Source: an uncultured Bacteroidales bacterium
Lineage (GTDB): Bacteria > Bacteroidota > Bacteroidia > Bacteroidales > FEN-979
Assembly (NCBI GenBank): GCA_903915465.1
Contig: CAIWTA010000003.1
Location: forward strand, 1 to 62,525
DNA length: 62,525 nt
Reading direction: 5' to 3'
The notes beneath the pieces are model-generated. The model searched no databases. It was not told where the DNA came from and worked only from the letters and a program-made list of their open reading frames with translations. Each line of letters begins with the position of its first letter. The first letter of the stretch is position 1. Below, piece after piece: positions 28,188 through 37,526 of this stretch. The position numbers and the translations under genes were made by a program.

Positions 28188-31100
28188 ATGAAACTTAAGG
28201 TTACTTTTTCCCTGGTCGTCGTTTTAATTACGTTCCAGACAGTTTTAGGGCAGAATGCAAAAGCAGTTTTTGGTACGCGGAATGAAGTTTATTTTTCTTT
28301 CCAGGTGCAATCAAAGAATGAGATAAGTTCGATAACTCGTCTGATTTCTGTTGACAATGTGAAAAACAATACTGTTTGGGCTTATGCCAACATGAAGCAA
28401 TTTTTGAAGTTCTCGCAACTTGGTTACAACATTACACTTTTACCTCATCCGGGGGATGATCCTGGCGTAGTTATGAGAGATAATATTGTGTTGAATACTT
28501 CAACTACCTGGAATTTCTATCCTACATATTCCGGATATGAAGATTTGATGAATCAATTTCAGACGCTATATCCCAGCATCTGTAAAATACAGACAATTGC
28601 AACACTTGCCAGCGGAAGAAAGCTTCTTTCTGCCAAGATTTCTGATAATGTAGCTACTGATGAAGCAGAACCCGAGTTTTTATATACCTCTTCCATCCAT
28701 GGTGACGAAACAACCGGTTATATACTTATGTTGCATCTGATTGATTATCTTTTATCAAACTATGGAACAAATACTGAGGTGACGGATCTTATTAACAACA
28801 TGGAAATTTACATCACTCCACTCGCGAATCCGGACGGGACCTATGCCGGAGGAAACAGCACGGTGAATGGTGCAACCCGCGGCAATGTCAACGGCGTGGA
28901 TATGAACAGAAATTATCCAGATCCAAAGGTTGGGCAGCACCCAGATGGTAATGCATGGCAAGCAGAAACTGTTGCATTTATGGATTTTGCCACGCAACAT
29001 CATTTTGTAGCCGCAGCAAATTTTCATGGTGGATCAGAGGTGGTCAACTATCCGTGGGATACATGGGCGACACTTTCTGCAGATGACAACTGGTGGCAAT
29101 TTGTAAGCAATGAATATGCCGATACCGCTCAATTACATGCCAGTGCGTTGGGAAACACAACATACTTGACCAGCGTGAGTAGTACCGGAGTTACAAATGG
29201 TTATGCATGGTATGAAGTTAATGGGGGGCGTCAGGATTATATGAATTACTGGCAGCATTGCCGTGAGGTAACAATAGAAATTTCCAATACAAAATTATTA
29301 CCTGCAGCTCAGTTATTAACCCTTTGGGAATATAACTGGCGGTCTTTAATTTTATATATGAAGGAAGCCCGTTACGGCATTCAAGGAATCATTACCGACC
29401 AGGTGACAGGCCTACCGGTTGCAGCGAAAGTTTTCATAGCAAGTCATGATGTAAGTGGATCTGAAGTCTATTCTTCAGCAACTTTAGGCGATTATCACCG
29501 GTTGTTGAAAGGAGGCACTTACTCACTGACAATTTCAGCAACAGGTTACCAAACAAAGACAATTTCCGGTGTCGTTGTAGCCGATCATTCCACTACCAGC
29601 CTTGACATCCAGTTAACGCCTCTTATGCTCAATGCCCAAACATTGGCAGCGACATTGATTACCGGTACTTCCGCTTTGCTCAATGGAACTGTAAATCCAT
29701 TTGGATTGGCAACAACATATCATTTTGAATGGGGAACAACAAACATTTACGGGAATTCAACAACTACAACTTCCGCCGGCTCCGGAACTTCAACTATTAG
29801 TGTAAGTGCAGGTATTTCAGGATTGAATCAAGGGGTACTCTATCATTACCGCATTGTTGCCACAAACTCAAGTGGCACGGTTTATGCGGACGACATGACA
29901 TTCATTACTTCATGCGGAACTATTGCCTCTTTCCCCTGGAATGAAGGATTTGAAAACGCCGGAGTAATTCCAAACTGCTGGACTCAAGAACGGGTTTCCA
30001 GCTCAGGAATTGATTGGACATTTATCACAGGCAGTGGGAACACTCATCCCACATCGGCACATGGCGGAACCTACAATGCTTGTCTGAAAGATGCATCAGC
30101 TACTGATAACAAGACAAAACTCATTACGCCACCACTTAACATTTCTTCTCTTGGCAGTCCTGTGCTTAAATTCTGGCACACACAAGCCGTTTGGGGCAGC
30201 GACCAGGATAAATTGATCGTTTATTACAGAACATCCGCCACCGGAGCATGGACTACTTTGACTACTTATACGGCCAATATCACGACCTGGACGCAGGAAA
30301 CTATAAATTTGCCTGGTGCAAGCAGCGAATATTATGTCGCTTTTGAAGGTAATGCAAAATATGGCTACGGAGTTTGTGTCGATGATGTTTCTATCACAGG
30401 AACTTCCACCACACCGACACTTACAGTGACTCCTGCTAATCAATCGGTTACTCCTGCTGCAGGAACAACTTCCTTCGCCGTTACCTCCAATTCTGCATGG
30501 ATTGCTTCAAGTAACCAGACATGGTGCACTGTTACCACTTCAGGAACCGGGAATGGAACAATCACCGCAAATTATACGGTCAACAACACAGCCTCTTTAA
30601 GGGTTGCAAATGTCACGGTAACTGTGGCAGGATTAACTCCAATTGTTGTTACGGTCACCCAGGCTGCTCCGACACTTTCGGTGGCTCCTTCTGACCAGGC
30701 TGTACCATCTACTTCGGGAAATACCTCTTTTACAGTAACTTCCAATACGAATTGGACTGTTTCAAGCAGCCAGACCTGGTGCACAGTAACTTTGTCCGGT
30801 AGCGGAAGCGGAGCGATCACAGCAACTTACTCTGAAAATCTTACGTATTCACCACGTGTTGCAAACGTTACAGTGAATGTTGCCGGGCTGTCGCCGGTTG
30901 TTGTTACAGTAACACAAGCCGGAGCGCCACCACCTGAATTCAATTATACCATTGCAAATGATGTTCAGACATCCGACAAAACCCTGGAGTTTGACCTCTA
31001 CCTGCTCGATACTCAACCATTAATTCCCCTTGAGCTTTCTATTATTCAAGCCGGTATTCTTGTCAATAGCGGGATAATAGGTAGCGGAGCTATTACTACA

Positions 31101-32291
31101 ACAATTGTTTCTGGCTATTCTGAACTTGTTTCTGCTCAGCAACCTATTACCGCTAACTGGGCTACGGGAACACCCAATGGGTGCATCAAAATAACTCCCA
31201 GACCCGGACCTGGTTGTGGCAACGGAACGATCATCAGCACTAATGGATTAGGAACAAAGATATGCCGTGTTCGGATAGCTAACTCCGTTCCTTTTACTGC
31301 CGGTTCACAGGCTAACCTGGCTTTCTCCTTTACCACTTCTCCCTATCCTACCAAGGTCTTCCAGTATTCAGGAACTCCCTGTATCAGCACTACGATGACC
31401 ACCAGTTCCACAAACTGCTTCAGCCTGGCTACAAACCCGGTATTGAACGGACCGCCTTCGCTGTCTGTTTCCCCATCAGACCGGTCCGTAACGTCGCCCG
31501 TCGGAACAACCCCATTTGTTGTGACATCCAATGCTGGCTGGACTGCTATCAGCAACCAGTTGTGGTGTACGGTAACTCCTTCCGGATTTGCAAACGGTAC
31601 TATCACAGCAGGTTATACTGAGAATACTGATCCTTTACCGCGTATTGCCAATATAACAGTTACTGTGGCTGGTTTGTCACCTGTTTTAGTAACAGTTACG
31701 CAGGCCGGGGCATCGATCAGAACGTTTAATCTCACCTTATTTCTTGAAGGTCTCTACGCAGGTAATAGCACCATGCACCCTGCAATGGATGAATCAAGTT
31801 ACCATTGGGGAGAAACAATTGCTGATAAACTAACCGTTGAACTGCATGCCGGATCAAATTACTCAAATATTGTTTATACAGCTACGAATGTTTCTCTGAA
31901 TACAAATGGGGCTGCTTCATTTACGCTGCCATCATACTACAATGGAAATTATTATGTGACGGTCAGGCAACGCAACCATATTTTAACTGCAACTGCTTTC
32001 CCGGTATCATTCAGTACTTCAACAATAAACTACAACTTTGATCTGACAGGTAAAGCATTTGGCAACAACCTTGGCATGATGGTAGACGGAAAATATGTTT
32101 TCTATGCAGGAGATGTGAACCAGGATGGAATTATAGACGGAACAGACTTATCCAGCATTGACAATCTTTCAAGTCTTGCTGCCAGCGGTTACTTGCCTGA
32201 AGATGTGAATGGTGACGGTTTGATAGATGGATCAGACCTGTCCGTTGCAGGCAACAATGCTGATGTTGCGATTGGGGTTATAACTCCATAA
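28188..32291 (+). CDS. Secreted M14 zinc carboxypeptidase with dockerin-like tail
   Basis: 1367 residues from the ATG at 28188, which gives a signal peptide (about 1-22); an in-frame TTG at 28143 would put 15 residues in front of it. The M14 domain (about 100-390) has zinc ligands His171 and Glu174 (HGDE) and His280 (FHGG), substrate-binding DMNRNYPDP, and the catalytic Glu364 in VTIEIS. A CarboxypepD_reg-like beta-sandwich follows (397-480), then Fn3-like (483-580), choice-of-anchor J (581-741), two BACON domains (742-909), the ANDVQTSD module (913-1083), a third BACON (1087-1171) and the shared tail (1175-1367) ending ITP. It probably trims C-termini of peptides outside the cell. It starts 184 bp after the previous gene. 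Confidence 0.9.
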   Translation: MKLKVTFSLVVVLITFQTVLGQNAKAVFGTRNEVYFSFQVQSKNEISSITRLISVDNVKNNTVWAYANMKQFLKFSQLGYNITLLPHPGDDPGVVMRDNIVLNTSTTWNFYPTYSGYEDLMNQFQTLYPSICKIQTIATLASGRKLLSAKISDNVATDEAEPEFLYTSSIHGDETTGYILMLHLIDYLLSNYGTNTEVTDLINNMEIYITPLANPDGTYAGGNSTVNGATRGNVNGVDMNRNYPDPKVGQHPDGNAWQAETVAFMDFATQHHFVAAANFHGGSEVVNYPWDTWATLSADDNWWQFVSNEYADTAQLHASALGNTTYLTSVSSTGVTNGYAWYEVNGGRQDYMNYWQHCREVTIEISNTKLLPAAQLLTLWEYNWRSLILYMKEARYGIQGIITDQVTGLPVAAKVFIASHDVSGSEVYSSATLGDYHRLLKGGTYSLTISATGYQTKTISGVVVADHSTTSLDIQLTPLMLNAQTLAATLITGTSALLNGTVNPFGLATTYHFEWGTTNIYGNSTTTTSAGSGTSTISVSAGISGLNQGVLYHYRIVATNSSGTVYADDMTFITSCGTIASFPWNEGFENAGVIPNCWTQERVSSSGIDWTFITGSGNTHPTSAHGGTYNACLKDASATDNKTKLITPPLNISSLGSPVLKFWHTQAVWGSDQDKLIVYYRTSATGAWTTLTTYTANITTWTQETINLPGASSEYYVAFEGNAKYGYGVCVDDVSITGTSTTPTLTVTPANQSVTPAAGTTSFAVTSNSAWIASSNQTWCTVTTSGTGNGTITANYTVNNTASLRVANVTVTVAGLTPIVVTVTQAAPTLSVAPSDQAVPSTSGNTSFTVTSNTNWTVSSSQTWCTVTLSGSGSGAITATYSENLTYSPRVANVTVNVAGLSPVVVTVTQAGAPPPEFNYTIANDVQTSDKTLEFDLYLLDTQPLIPLELSIIQAGILVNSGIIGSGAITTTIVSGYSELVSAQQPITANWATGTPNGCIKITPRPGPGCGNGTIISTNGLGTKICRVRIANSVPFTAGSQANLAFSFTTSPYPTKVFQYSGTPCISTTMTTSSTNCFSLATNPVLNGPPSLSVSPSDRSVTSPVGTTPFVVTSNAGWTAISNQLWCTVTPSGFANGTITAGYTENTDPLPRIANITVTVAGLSPVLVTVTQAGASIRTFNLTLFLEGLYAGNSTMHPAMDESSYHWGETIADKLTVELHAGSNYSNIVYTATNVSLNTNGAASFTLPSYYNGNYYVTVRQRNHILTATAFPVSFSTSTINYNFDLTGKAFGNNLGMMVDGKYVFYAGDVNQDGIIDGTDLSSIDNLSSLAASGYLPEDVNGDGLIDGSDLSVAGNNADVAIGVITP
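29931..29981 (+). repeat. 51-bp exact repeat, copy in M14 gene
   Basis: These 51 bases are identical to 43266-43316 in the serine protease gene, 13 kb away. Both encode the start of the choice-of-anchor J domain (FPWNEGFENAGVIPNCW). Perfect identity including third codon positions, inside more diverged flanks, points to recent gene conversion. Confidence 0.85.
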
Positions 32292-32381
32292 AACATTAAC
32301 CGCATACTATTCATTATGAAACTATTTATAAATATTTATACAAATCTTAATTCAAATTCACATTAAAAAATCTTGATTTTT

Positions 32382-35300
32382 ATGAAACGATACCCATTGT
32401 TTGCATTAGTGGTTTTTTTCTTCATCTTTTCAAATGAAATATCCTCTCAGGATATTCCAGTACAGCCCAAGATGGTAAAAACCGGAAACTTTCTCGGAAT
32501 AAGCAGACCCCTTCGGGATATTCCTGCTATGTCGAAAGAAGATTACAGCCTGATGGTTGAGAAGGCAAAAAAGAGAGGGAAGAATACACCCTGGGACAAG
32601 CCGACCTATCCATTTGCTTCTACAGCATTACCCAAGGGGGATGATCCGGTATGGCAAAAAAGCAATGGCACTAAATCGGGAAGTTCCCTGGCGCCGTTGC
32701 TTAATTTCGAAGGACAAACTTCTCCTTATTATCCGCCTGATTGCAACGGTACGGCAGGGCCAAACCATTATATGCAAACGGTAAATACTACGTATGCCAT
32801 TTATAACAAATCAGGTACACTTTTAGCGGGCCCCACAAACATGAATCTACTGTTTGGTAGTGTTCCGGGTGCAACATGTAACGATGGTGATCCAATTATT
32901 CTTTATGATGAACAGGCGAACAGATTTGTGGCTGTTGAGTTCTCTCTTTGCGGATCAAATGACCTCATGCTGGTTGCGGTATCTTCTACTAACGATCCCA
33001 CAGGTACCTGGTATCAATATTCTTTTGATGTTGTAGATATGCCGGATTATGAAAAAATGGCTGTCTGGAGAGATGGATACTACATGGGTACAAACACACA
33101 ACCAACCACAGGAAGTGACATTTATGTTTTTGAACGGGCCCAGATGTTAATTGGGGGAACTGCCCGGATGGTTGCGTTTGACAATCCAAACAGGCCGGGT
33201 ACGGGAGTTGTTGTAGTTCCCCCGGTTGACAATGATGGTCCTGCTGCTCCTGCAGGAGCACCTGGTACGTTTATCGCATTTAATGATGATGGCGTAGGAG
33301 GAGGGGCAGATGAGTTATGGCTTTACGAACTTGCAGTAAACTGGACCACTCCGGCCAATTCCACTTTTAGCAGGACACAGCAATTGGCAGTGCAACCCTT
33401 TGACAGCCAATTCAATAATTGGGAAGATATTACTCAGCCGGGAACTACCCGAAAATTGTGTGCTATCTCTACTGTGATCATGAACGTTCCCCAATACAGA
33501 AATTTTGGAACCTATCAATCTATTGTCTGTTGTCATACTGTTGATGTGGATGGCACGGATCATGCCGGAGTACGGTGGTATGAACTGAGAAAAACCCCAC
33601 CGGCTACTACCTGGACTATACGTCAGCAAGGCACTTATGCTCCTGATGCTCATTCCCGGTGGATGGGATCTGTGGCAATGAATGGATCGAACAAAATTGC
33701 AGTGGGATATTCAATATCAAGTTCAACGGTGTATCCGGGGATTCGCTATGCCGGTCAATCCGCTGCAGCGTATTCAAGTGCATCCGGTGTGCTTGATGTG
33801 CCTGAAGAAAATGCTCTTACCGGCGCAAATTATCAAACTACATATAACAGGTGGGGTGATTATTCAAGCATGTCTGTTGACCCATCGGATGATCAGACTT
33901 TTTGGTTTACCACCGAATATATTGGTGCCTCAGAAGCAAGAAAAACGAAAATAATTTCCTTTAAAATAGGGAATAATCCGATTGTAGCAACATTGGCTGC
34001 AACAGCAATTACAGGAACTTCTGCAACAATTAATGGAACAGTAAACCCAAATGGTCTTGCAACGAATTACCATTTTGAATGGGGTACTCTTCCTACTTAT
34101 GGAAATAGCACAACTACTACTTCGGTCGGATCTGGTTCATCTGCTGTTTCCGTTAACGCAAACCTTACCAGTCTTACCAGCGGCACAACTTATCATTTCA
34201 GGTTGGTTGCTGTAAATAGCGATGGCACATCCAACGGCAGTGATTTTACATTTATTCCAGGTGGCGCCGTTGTTTCAACTACTGCAATATCTTCAATTAC
34301 CTTAACATCAGCCATATCGGGAGGAACGGTAACTGCTGATGGTGGCTCTTCAGTCACCGCCCGCGGAGTGTGTTGGTCAACATCTGCTACACCTGATATT
34401 AGTGGAAGCCATACTACTGAAGGCTTCGGGCTCGGAGTGTTTACGAGCTCTATACTAGGGTTGTCTGCCAATACGAGTTACCATGTAAGAGCATATGCAA
34501 CAAACGCAAATGGCACTTATTATGGGGAAGATGTGCAGTTTTCAACCCTTTGTGGTGTTTATACTTTGCCTTTTAGCGAGACTTTTTCAGGCACCACCCT
34601 GCCTACCTGCTGGTCGCAGATTGACCATCAGGGAAATGGTCAGATCTGGGTATTCGGTACCATCACTTCGGGATCTCCTAATCCGGCGCTAACGGGTAAC
34701 TATGCATATCTGAACAGCGATGCATATGGTAGTAGTAGCTCTCAAAATGCAGATCTCATCACTCCGACTTTAAATTTGTCATCTTATTCGCCTGTAACGC
34801 TACAGTTTAGTCATTATTTCAAATCCTACTCAGGATCGTCAGGAACTTTAGCTTACAGTATTGATAATGGTACAACATGGACGACAATTTCGACATTTAC
34901 AACCACATCCTCAACAAATCCCGTAGCATTTAGCCAGGCAATTCCAGGAGTTGCTCTCCAGTCAAATGTAAAATTCAAATGGAATTATACAGGCACATAT
35001 GGATATTACTGGGGAATTGATAATGTTCAGATCACCGGAACGATAATTGGCCCATCACTTTCTGTAACGCCTGCTAACCAACCTGTTTCAGCGCTTTCCG
35101 GGTCTACTGCCTTCAGTGTAACTTCAACAGCAGCCTGGACAGCTGTAAGCAATCAGACCTGGTGTACAGTTACTCCATCCGGAGCTGGGACAGGGACGCT
35201 TACCGCTAATTTTACCCAAAATACTACTTCGTCTTCAAGGGTAGCCAATATTACCGTCAGCGCAACAGGGCTTACACCAGTCGTGGTTACGGTTACTCAG

Positions 35301-37445
35301 GCTGCACCAACAATTTCCGTAACTCCAGCCGACCAACCCGTAACATATCCTGCGGGAACTACTTCTTTTTCAGTCACCTCCAATTCGACCTGGACGGTTT
35401 CAAGCAATCAAATCTGGTGCAGCGTCACTTTATCAGGATCCGGTACAGGAACAATTACTGCGACTTATTCTGCAAACCCCACAGTCATTGCGCGTGTTGC
35501 AAATGTAACAGTCACTGTACCCGGTTTGACACCTATTGTTGTGACAGTAACACAAGCTGCAGGACTTCCCACGCTTTCGGTTACTCCTGCTGACCAGCCT
35601 GTAACCGCTGCTTCCGGAATGACTTCCTTTACTATTACTTCGAACGCGAGTTGGACTGTGACCAGCAATCAAACCTGGTGTACTGTACCTTCTTCCGGTA
35701 CAGGAAGTTTAGCTATTAACGCTACATATACTCAGAATCCTACTGCTTCTTCCCGGGTTGCAAATGTCACGGTTACTGTTACAGGATTAGCTCCTGTTGT
35801 TGTTACTGTAACTCAGGCTGCCCCAACACTTTCTGTTACTCCTGCAGACCAAGCCGTTGCCTATACTGCAGGAAACACTTCGTTTTCTGTCACTTCAAAT
35901 TCAAATTGGACTGTTTCCAGCAATCAATCATGGTGTACGGTTCCTTCTGGCGGTACAGGGAATGACGTTATCTCCACCGCTTATGCACTCAACACTTCTC
36001 CTTCAGTGCGAATTGCTAATATCACTGTTACTGCCAGCGGTCTTGCTCCTGTAGTTGTCACTGTAACACAAGCAGGTTCCACAGCACCTGAATTTAATTT
36101 TACCATTGTAAATGATGTTCAGACATCCGACAAAACCATGGAATTTGATCTCTATCTGGTCAATAAACAGCCATCAGTTCCCCTTGAGCTTTCTATTATT
36201 CAGGCCGGAATTCTTGTCAATAGCGGAATTATCGGTGGTGGCACAATCACAACTTCCATCCTTCCAGGTTATTCAGACCTGGTGGCAATACAACAGCCTA
36301 CCTTTGCCAACTGGGCTACCGGAACGCTCAATGGGTGTATCAAAATAACTCCCAAAGCCGGCCCTGGTTGTGGAAACGGAACGATAATCAGCACTACAGG
36401 ATTGGGAACAAGAATATGCCGTGTTCGGATAGCGAATTCCGTTCCTTTTACTGCCAGTTCTCAGGCTAATCTGGCTTTCAGCTTTCCCACCTCTCCTTAT
36501 CCCACCAAGGTCTTCCATTATTCAGGAATTCCTTGCGTCAGCAGTCAGATGACAACGAATTCCACAAACTGTTTCAGCCTGGGTACAAACCCGATATTGA
36601 ACGGACCGCCTTCGTTGTCTGTTTCTCCATCGGATCAACCCGTTAATTCACCAGCAGGATCGATTCCATTTGTAGTGACTTCGAATGCAAGCTGGACAGC
36701 TATCAGCAACCAATCATGGTGTACGGTGACTCCTTCCGGATTCGCAAACGCTACTATCACAGCAGGTTATACCGAGAATATTGATCCTTCACCGCGTATT
36801 GCCAATGTAACAGTTACTGTTGTTGGTCTGACACCGGTTGTTGTTACAGTTACCCAGGCAGGCGCACCTTTAAGAACTTTTAATCTCACCGTATTTCTTG
36901 AAGGTCTCTATTCAGGTTATAGCACCATGCGCCCGGCAATGGATGATTTAGGTTACCATTGGGGAGAAACAATTGCTGATAAGCTGACCATTGAATTGCA
37001 TGCCGGATCAAATTACTCAAATATTATTTATACGGCTACGAATGTTTCTCTGAATACCAATGGTACTGCTTCATTTACACTGCCATCATCCTACAATGGA
37101 AATTATTATGTAACGATCAGGCAGCGCAACCATATTTTAACTGCAACTGCTTTTCCGGTATCATTCAATACTTCAACAGTAAACTTCAACTTCGATCTTC
37201 CAGGTAAAGCATTTGGCAGCAACCTGGGCATGATGATAGATGGAAAATATGTTTTCTATGCCGGAGATGTGAACCAGGACGGTCTGGTTGACGGCACTGA
37301 TTTGTCGGATATCGACAATCGTTCCACCGTAGCTGCCAGCGGTTATCTGCCGGAAGATGTGAATGGTGACGGTTTGATTGACGGCTCCGACTTGTCTATT
37401 ACAGGGAACAATGCTGATGTTGCGATTGGGGCAATCACCCCGTGA
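32382..37445 (+). CDS. Large secreted protein, uncharacterised N-domain, five BACON domains, dockerin-like tail (paralog 2)
   Basis: 1687 residues from the ATG at 32382 (an in-frame TTG at 32373 adds three). Signal peptide about 1-23. The N-terminal ~510 residues are the same uncharacterised domain as in the genes at 23708 and 50230, with PYYPPDCNGTAGPNHYM and YAPDAHSRWMGS kept. Then: Fn3-like (532-630), ARGVCW (630-725), choice-of-anchor J (726-887), four tandem BACON domains (about 889-1227), the ANDVQTSD-type module (1236-1405; first residues here VNDVQTSD), a fifth BACON (1411-1495) and the shared tail (1496-1687) with DVNQDGLVDGTD and DVNGDGLIDGSD, ending ITP. It starts 90 bp after the M14 gene and probably shares its transcript. 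Confidence 0.82.
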   Translation: MKRYPLFALVVFFFIFSNEISSQDIPVQPKMVKTGNFLGISRPLRDIPAMSKEDYSLMVEKAKKRGKNTPWDKPTYPFASTALPKGDDPVWQKSNGTKSGSSLAPLLNFEGQTSPYYPPDCNGTAGPNHYMQTVNTTYAIYNKSGTLLAGPTNMNLLFGSVPGATCNDGDPIILYDEQANRFVAVEFSLCGSNDLMLVAVSSTNDPTGTWYQYSFDVVDMPDYEKMAVWRDGYYMGTNTQPTTGSDIYVFERAQMLIGGTARMVAFDNPNRPGTGVVVVPPVDNDGPAAPAGAPGTFIAFNDDGVGGGADELWLYELAVNWTTPANSTFSRTQQLAVQPFDSQFNNWEDITQPGTTRKLCAISTVIMNVPQYRNFGTYQSIVCCHTVDVDGTDHAGVRWYELRKTPPATTWTIRQQGTYAPDAHSRWMGSVAMNGSNKIAVGYSISSSTVYPGIRYAGQSAAAYSSASGVLDVPEENALTGANYQTTYNRWGDYSSMSVDPSDDQTFWFTTEYIGASEARKTKIISFKIGNNPIVATLAATAITGTSATINGTVNPNGLATNYHFEWGTLPTYGNSTTTTSVGSGSSAVSVNANLTSLTSGTTYHFRLVAVNSDGTSNGSDFTFIPGGAVVSTTAISSITLTSAISGGTVTADGGSSVTARGVCWSTSATPDISGSHTTEGFGLGVFTSSILGLSANTSYHVRAYATNANGTYYGEDVQFSTLCGVYTLPFSETFSGTTLPTCWSQIDHQGNGQIWVFGTITSGSPNPALTGNYAYLNSDAYGSSSSQNADLITPTLNLSSYSPVTLQFSHYFKSYSGSSGTLAYSIDNGTTWTTISTFTTTSSTNPVAFSQAIPGVALQSNVKFKWNYTGTYGYYWGIDNVQITGTIIGPSLSVTPANQPVSALSGSTAFSVTSTAAWTAVSNQTWCTVTPSGAGTGTLTANFTQNTTSSSRVANITVSATGLTPVVVTVTQAAPTISVTPADQPVTYPAGTTSFSVTSNSTWTVSSNQIWCSVTLSGSGTGTITATYSANPTVIARVANVTVTVPGLTPIVVTVTQAAGLPTLSVTPADQPVTAASGMTSFTITSNASWTVTSNQTWCTVPSSGTGSLAINATYTQNPTASSRVANVTVTVTGLAPVVVTVTQAAPTLSVTPADQAVAYTAGNTSFSVTSNSNWTVSSNQSWCTVPSGGTGNDVISTAYALNTSPSVRIANITVTASGLAPVVVTVTQAGSTAPEFNFTIVNDVQTSDKTMEFDLYLVNKQPSVPLELSIIQAGILVNSGIIGGGTITTSILPGYSDLVAIQQPTFANWATGTLNGCIKITPKAGPGCGNGTIISTTGLGTRICRVRIANSVPFTASSQANLAFSFPTSPYPTKVFHYSGIPCVSSQMTTNSTNCFSLGTNPILNGPPSLSVSPSDQPVNSPAGSIPFVVTSNASWTAISNQSWCTVTPSGFANATITAGYTENIDPSPRIANVTVTVVGLTPVVVTVTQAGAPLRTFNLTVFLEGLYSGYSTMRPAMDDLGYHWGETIADKLTIELHAGSNYSNIIYTATNVSLNTNGTASFTLPSSYNGNYYVTIRQRNHILTATAFPVSFNTSTVNFNFDLPGKAFGSNLGMMIDGKYVFYAGDVNQDGLVDGTDLSDIDNRSTVAASGYLPEDVNGDGLIDGSDLSITGNNADVAIGAITP
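35050..36075 (+). repeat. Four tandem BACON-domain repeats in gene 32382
   Basis: Four units of about 250-260 bp each begin with a S-V-T-P-A-D/N-Q-P/A-V pattern, contain S/T-N-Q-x-W-C and end in VVVTVTQA. BACON domains are Ig-like folds of Bacteroidetes extracellular proteins, thought to act as spacers or carbohydrate/mucin binders. Units differ at many silent sites, so the array is not a very recent expansion. Confidence 0.8.
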
Positions 37446-37526
37446 AACAGATAATTTTTATAAGATAAATTCTTATAAAGACAAACATAAAAATTCAATA
37501 AAAGAGAATCTTAAAAATCTAGACTT

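Noticed and set aside
35050-36075. Regularly spaced repeats that might suggest a CRISPR array
   Set aside because: Units are ~250 bp, in frame and protein-coding (BACON domains), not 25-40 bp repeats with unique spacers.
37457-37479. Hairpin TTTATAAG/CTTATAAA after gene 32382 as a terminator
   Set aside because: Stem is only 8 AT-rich base pairs and no T tract follows.
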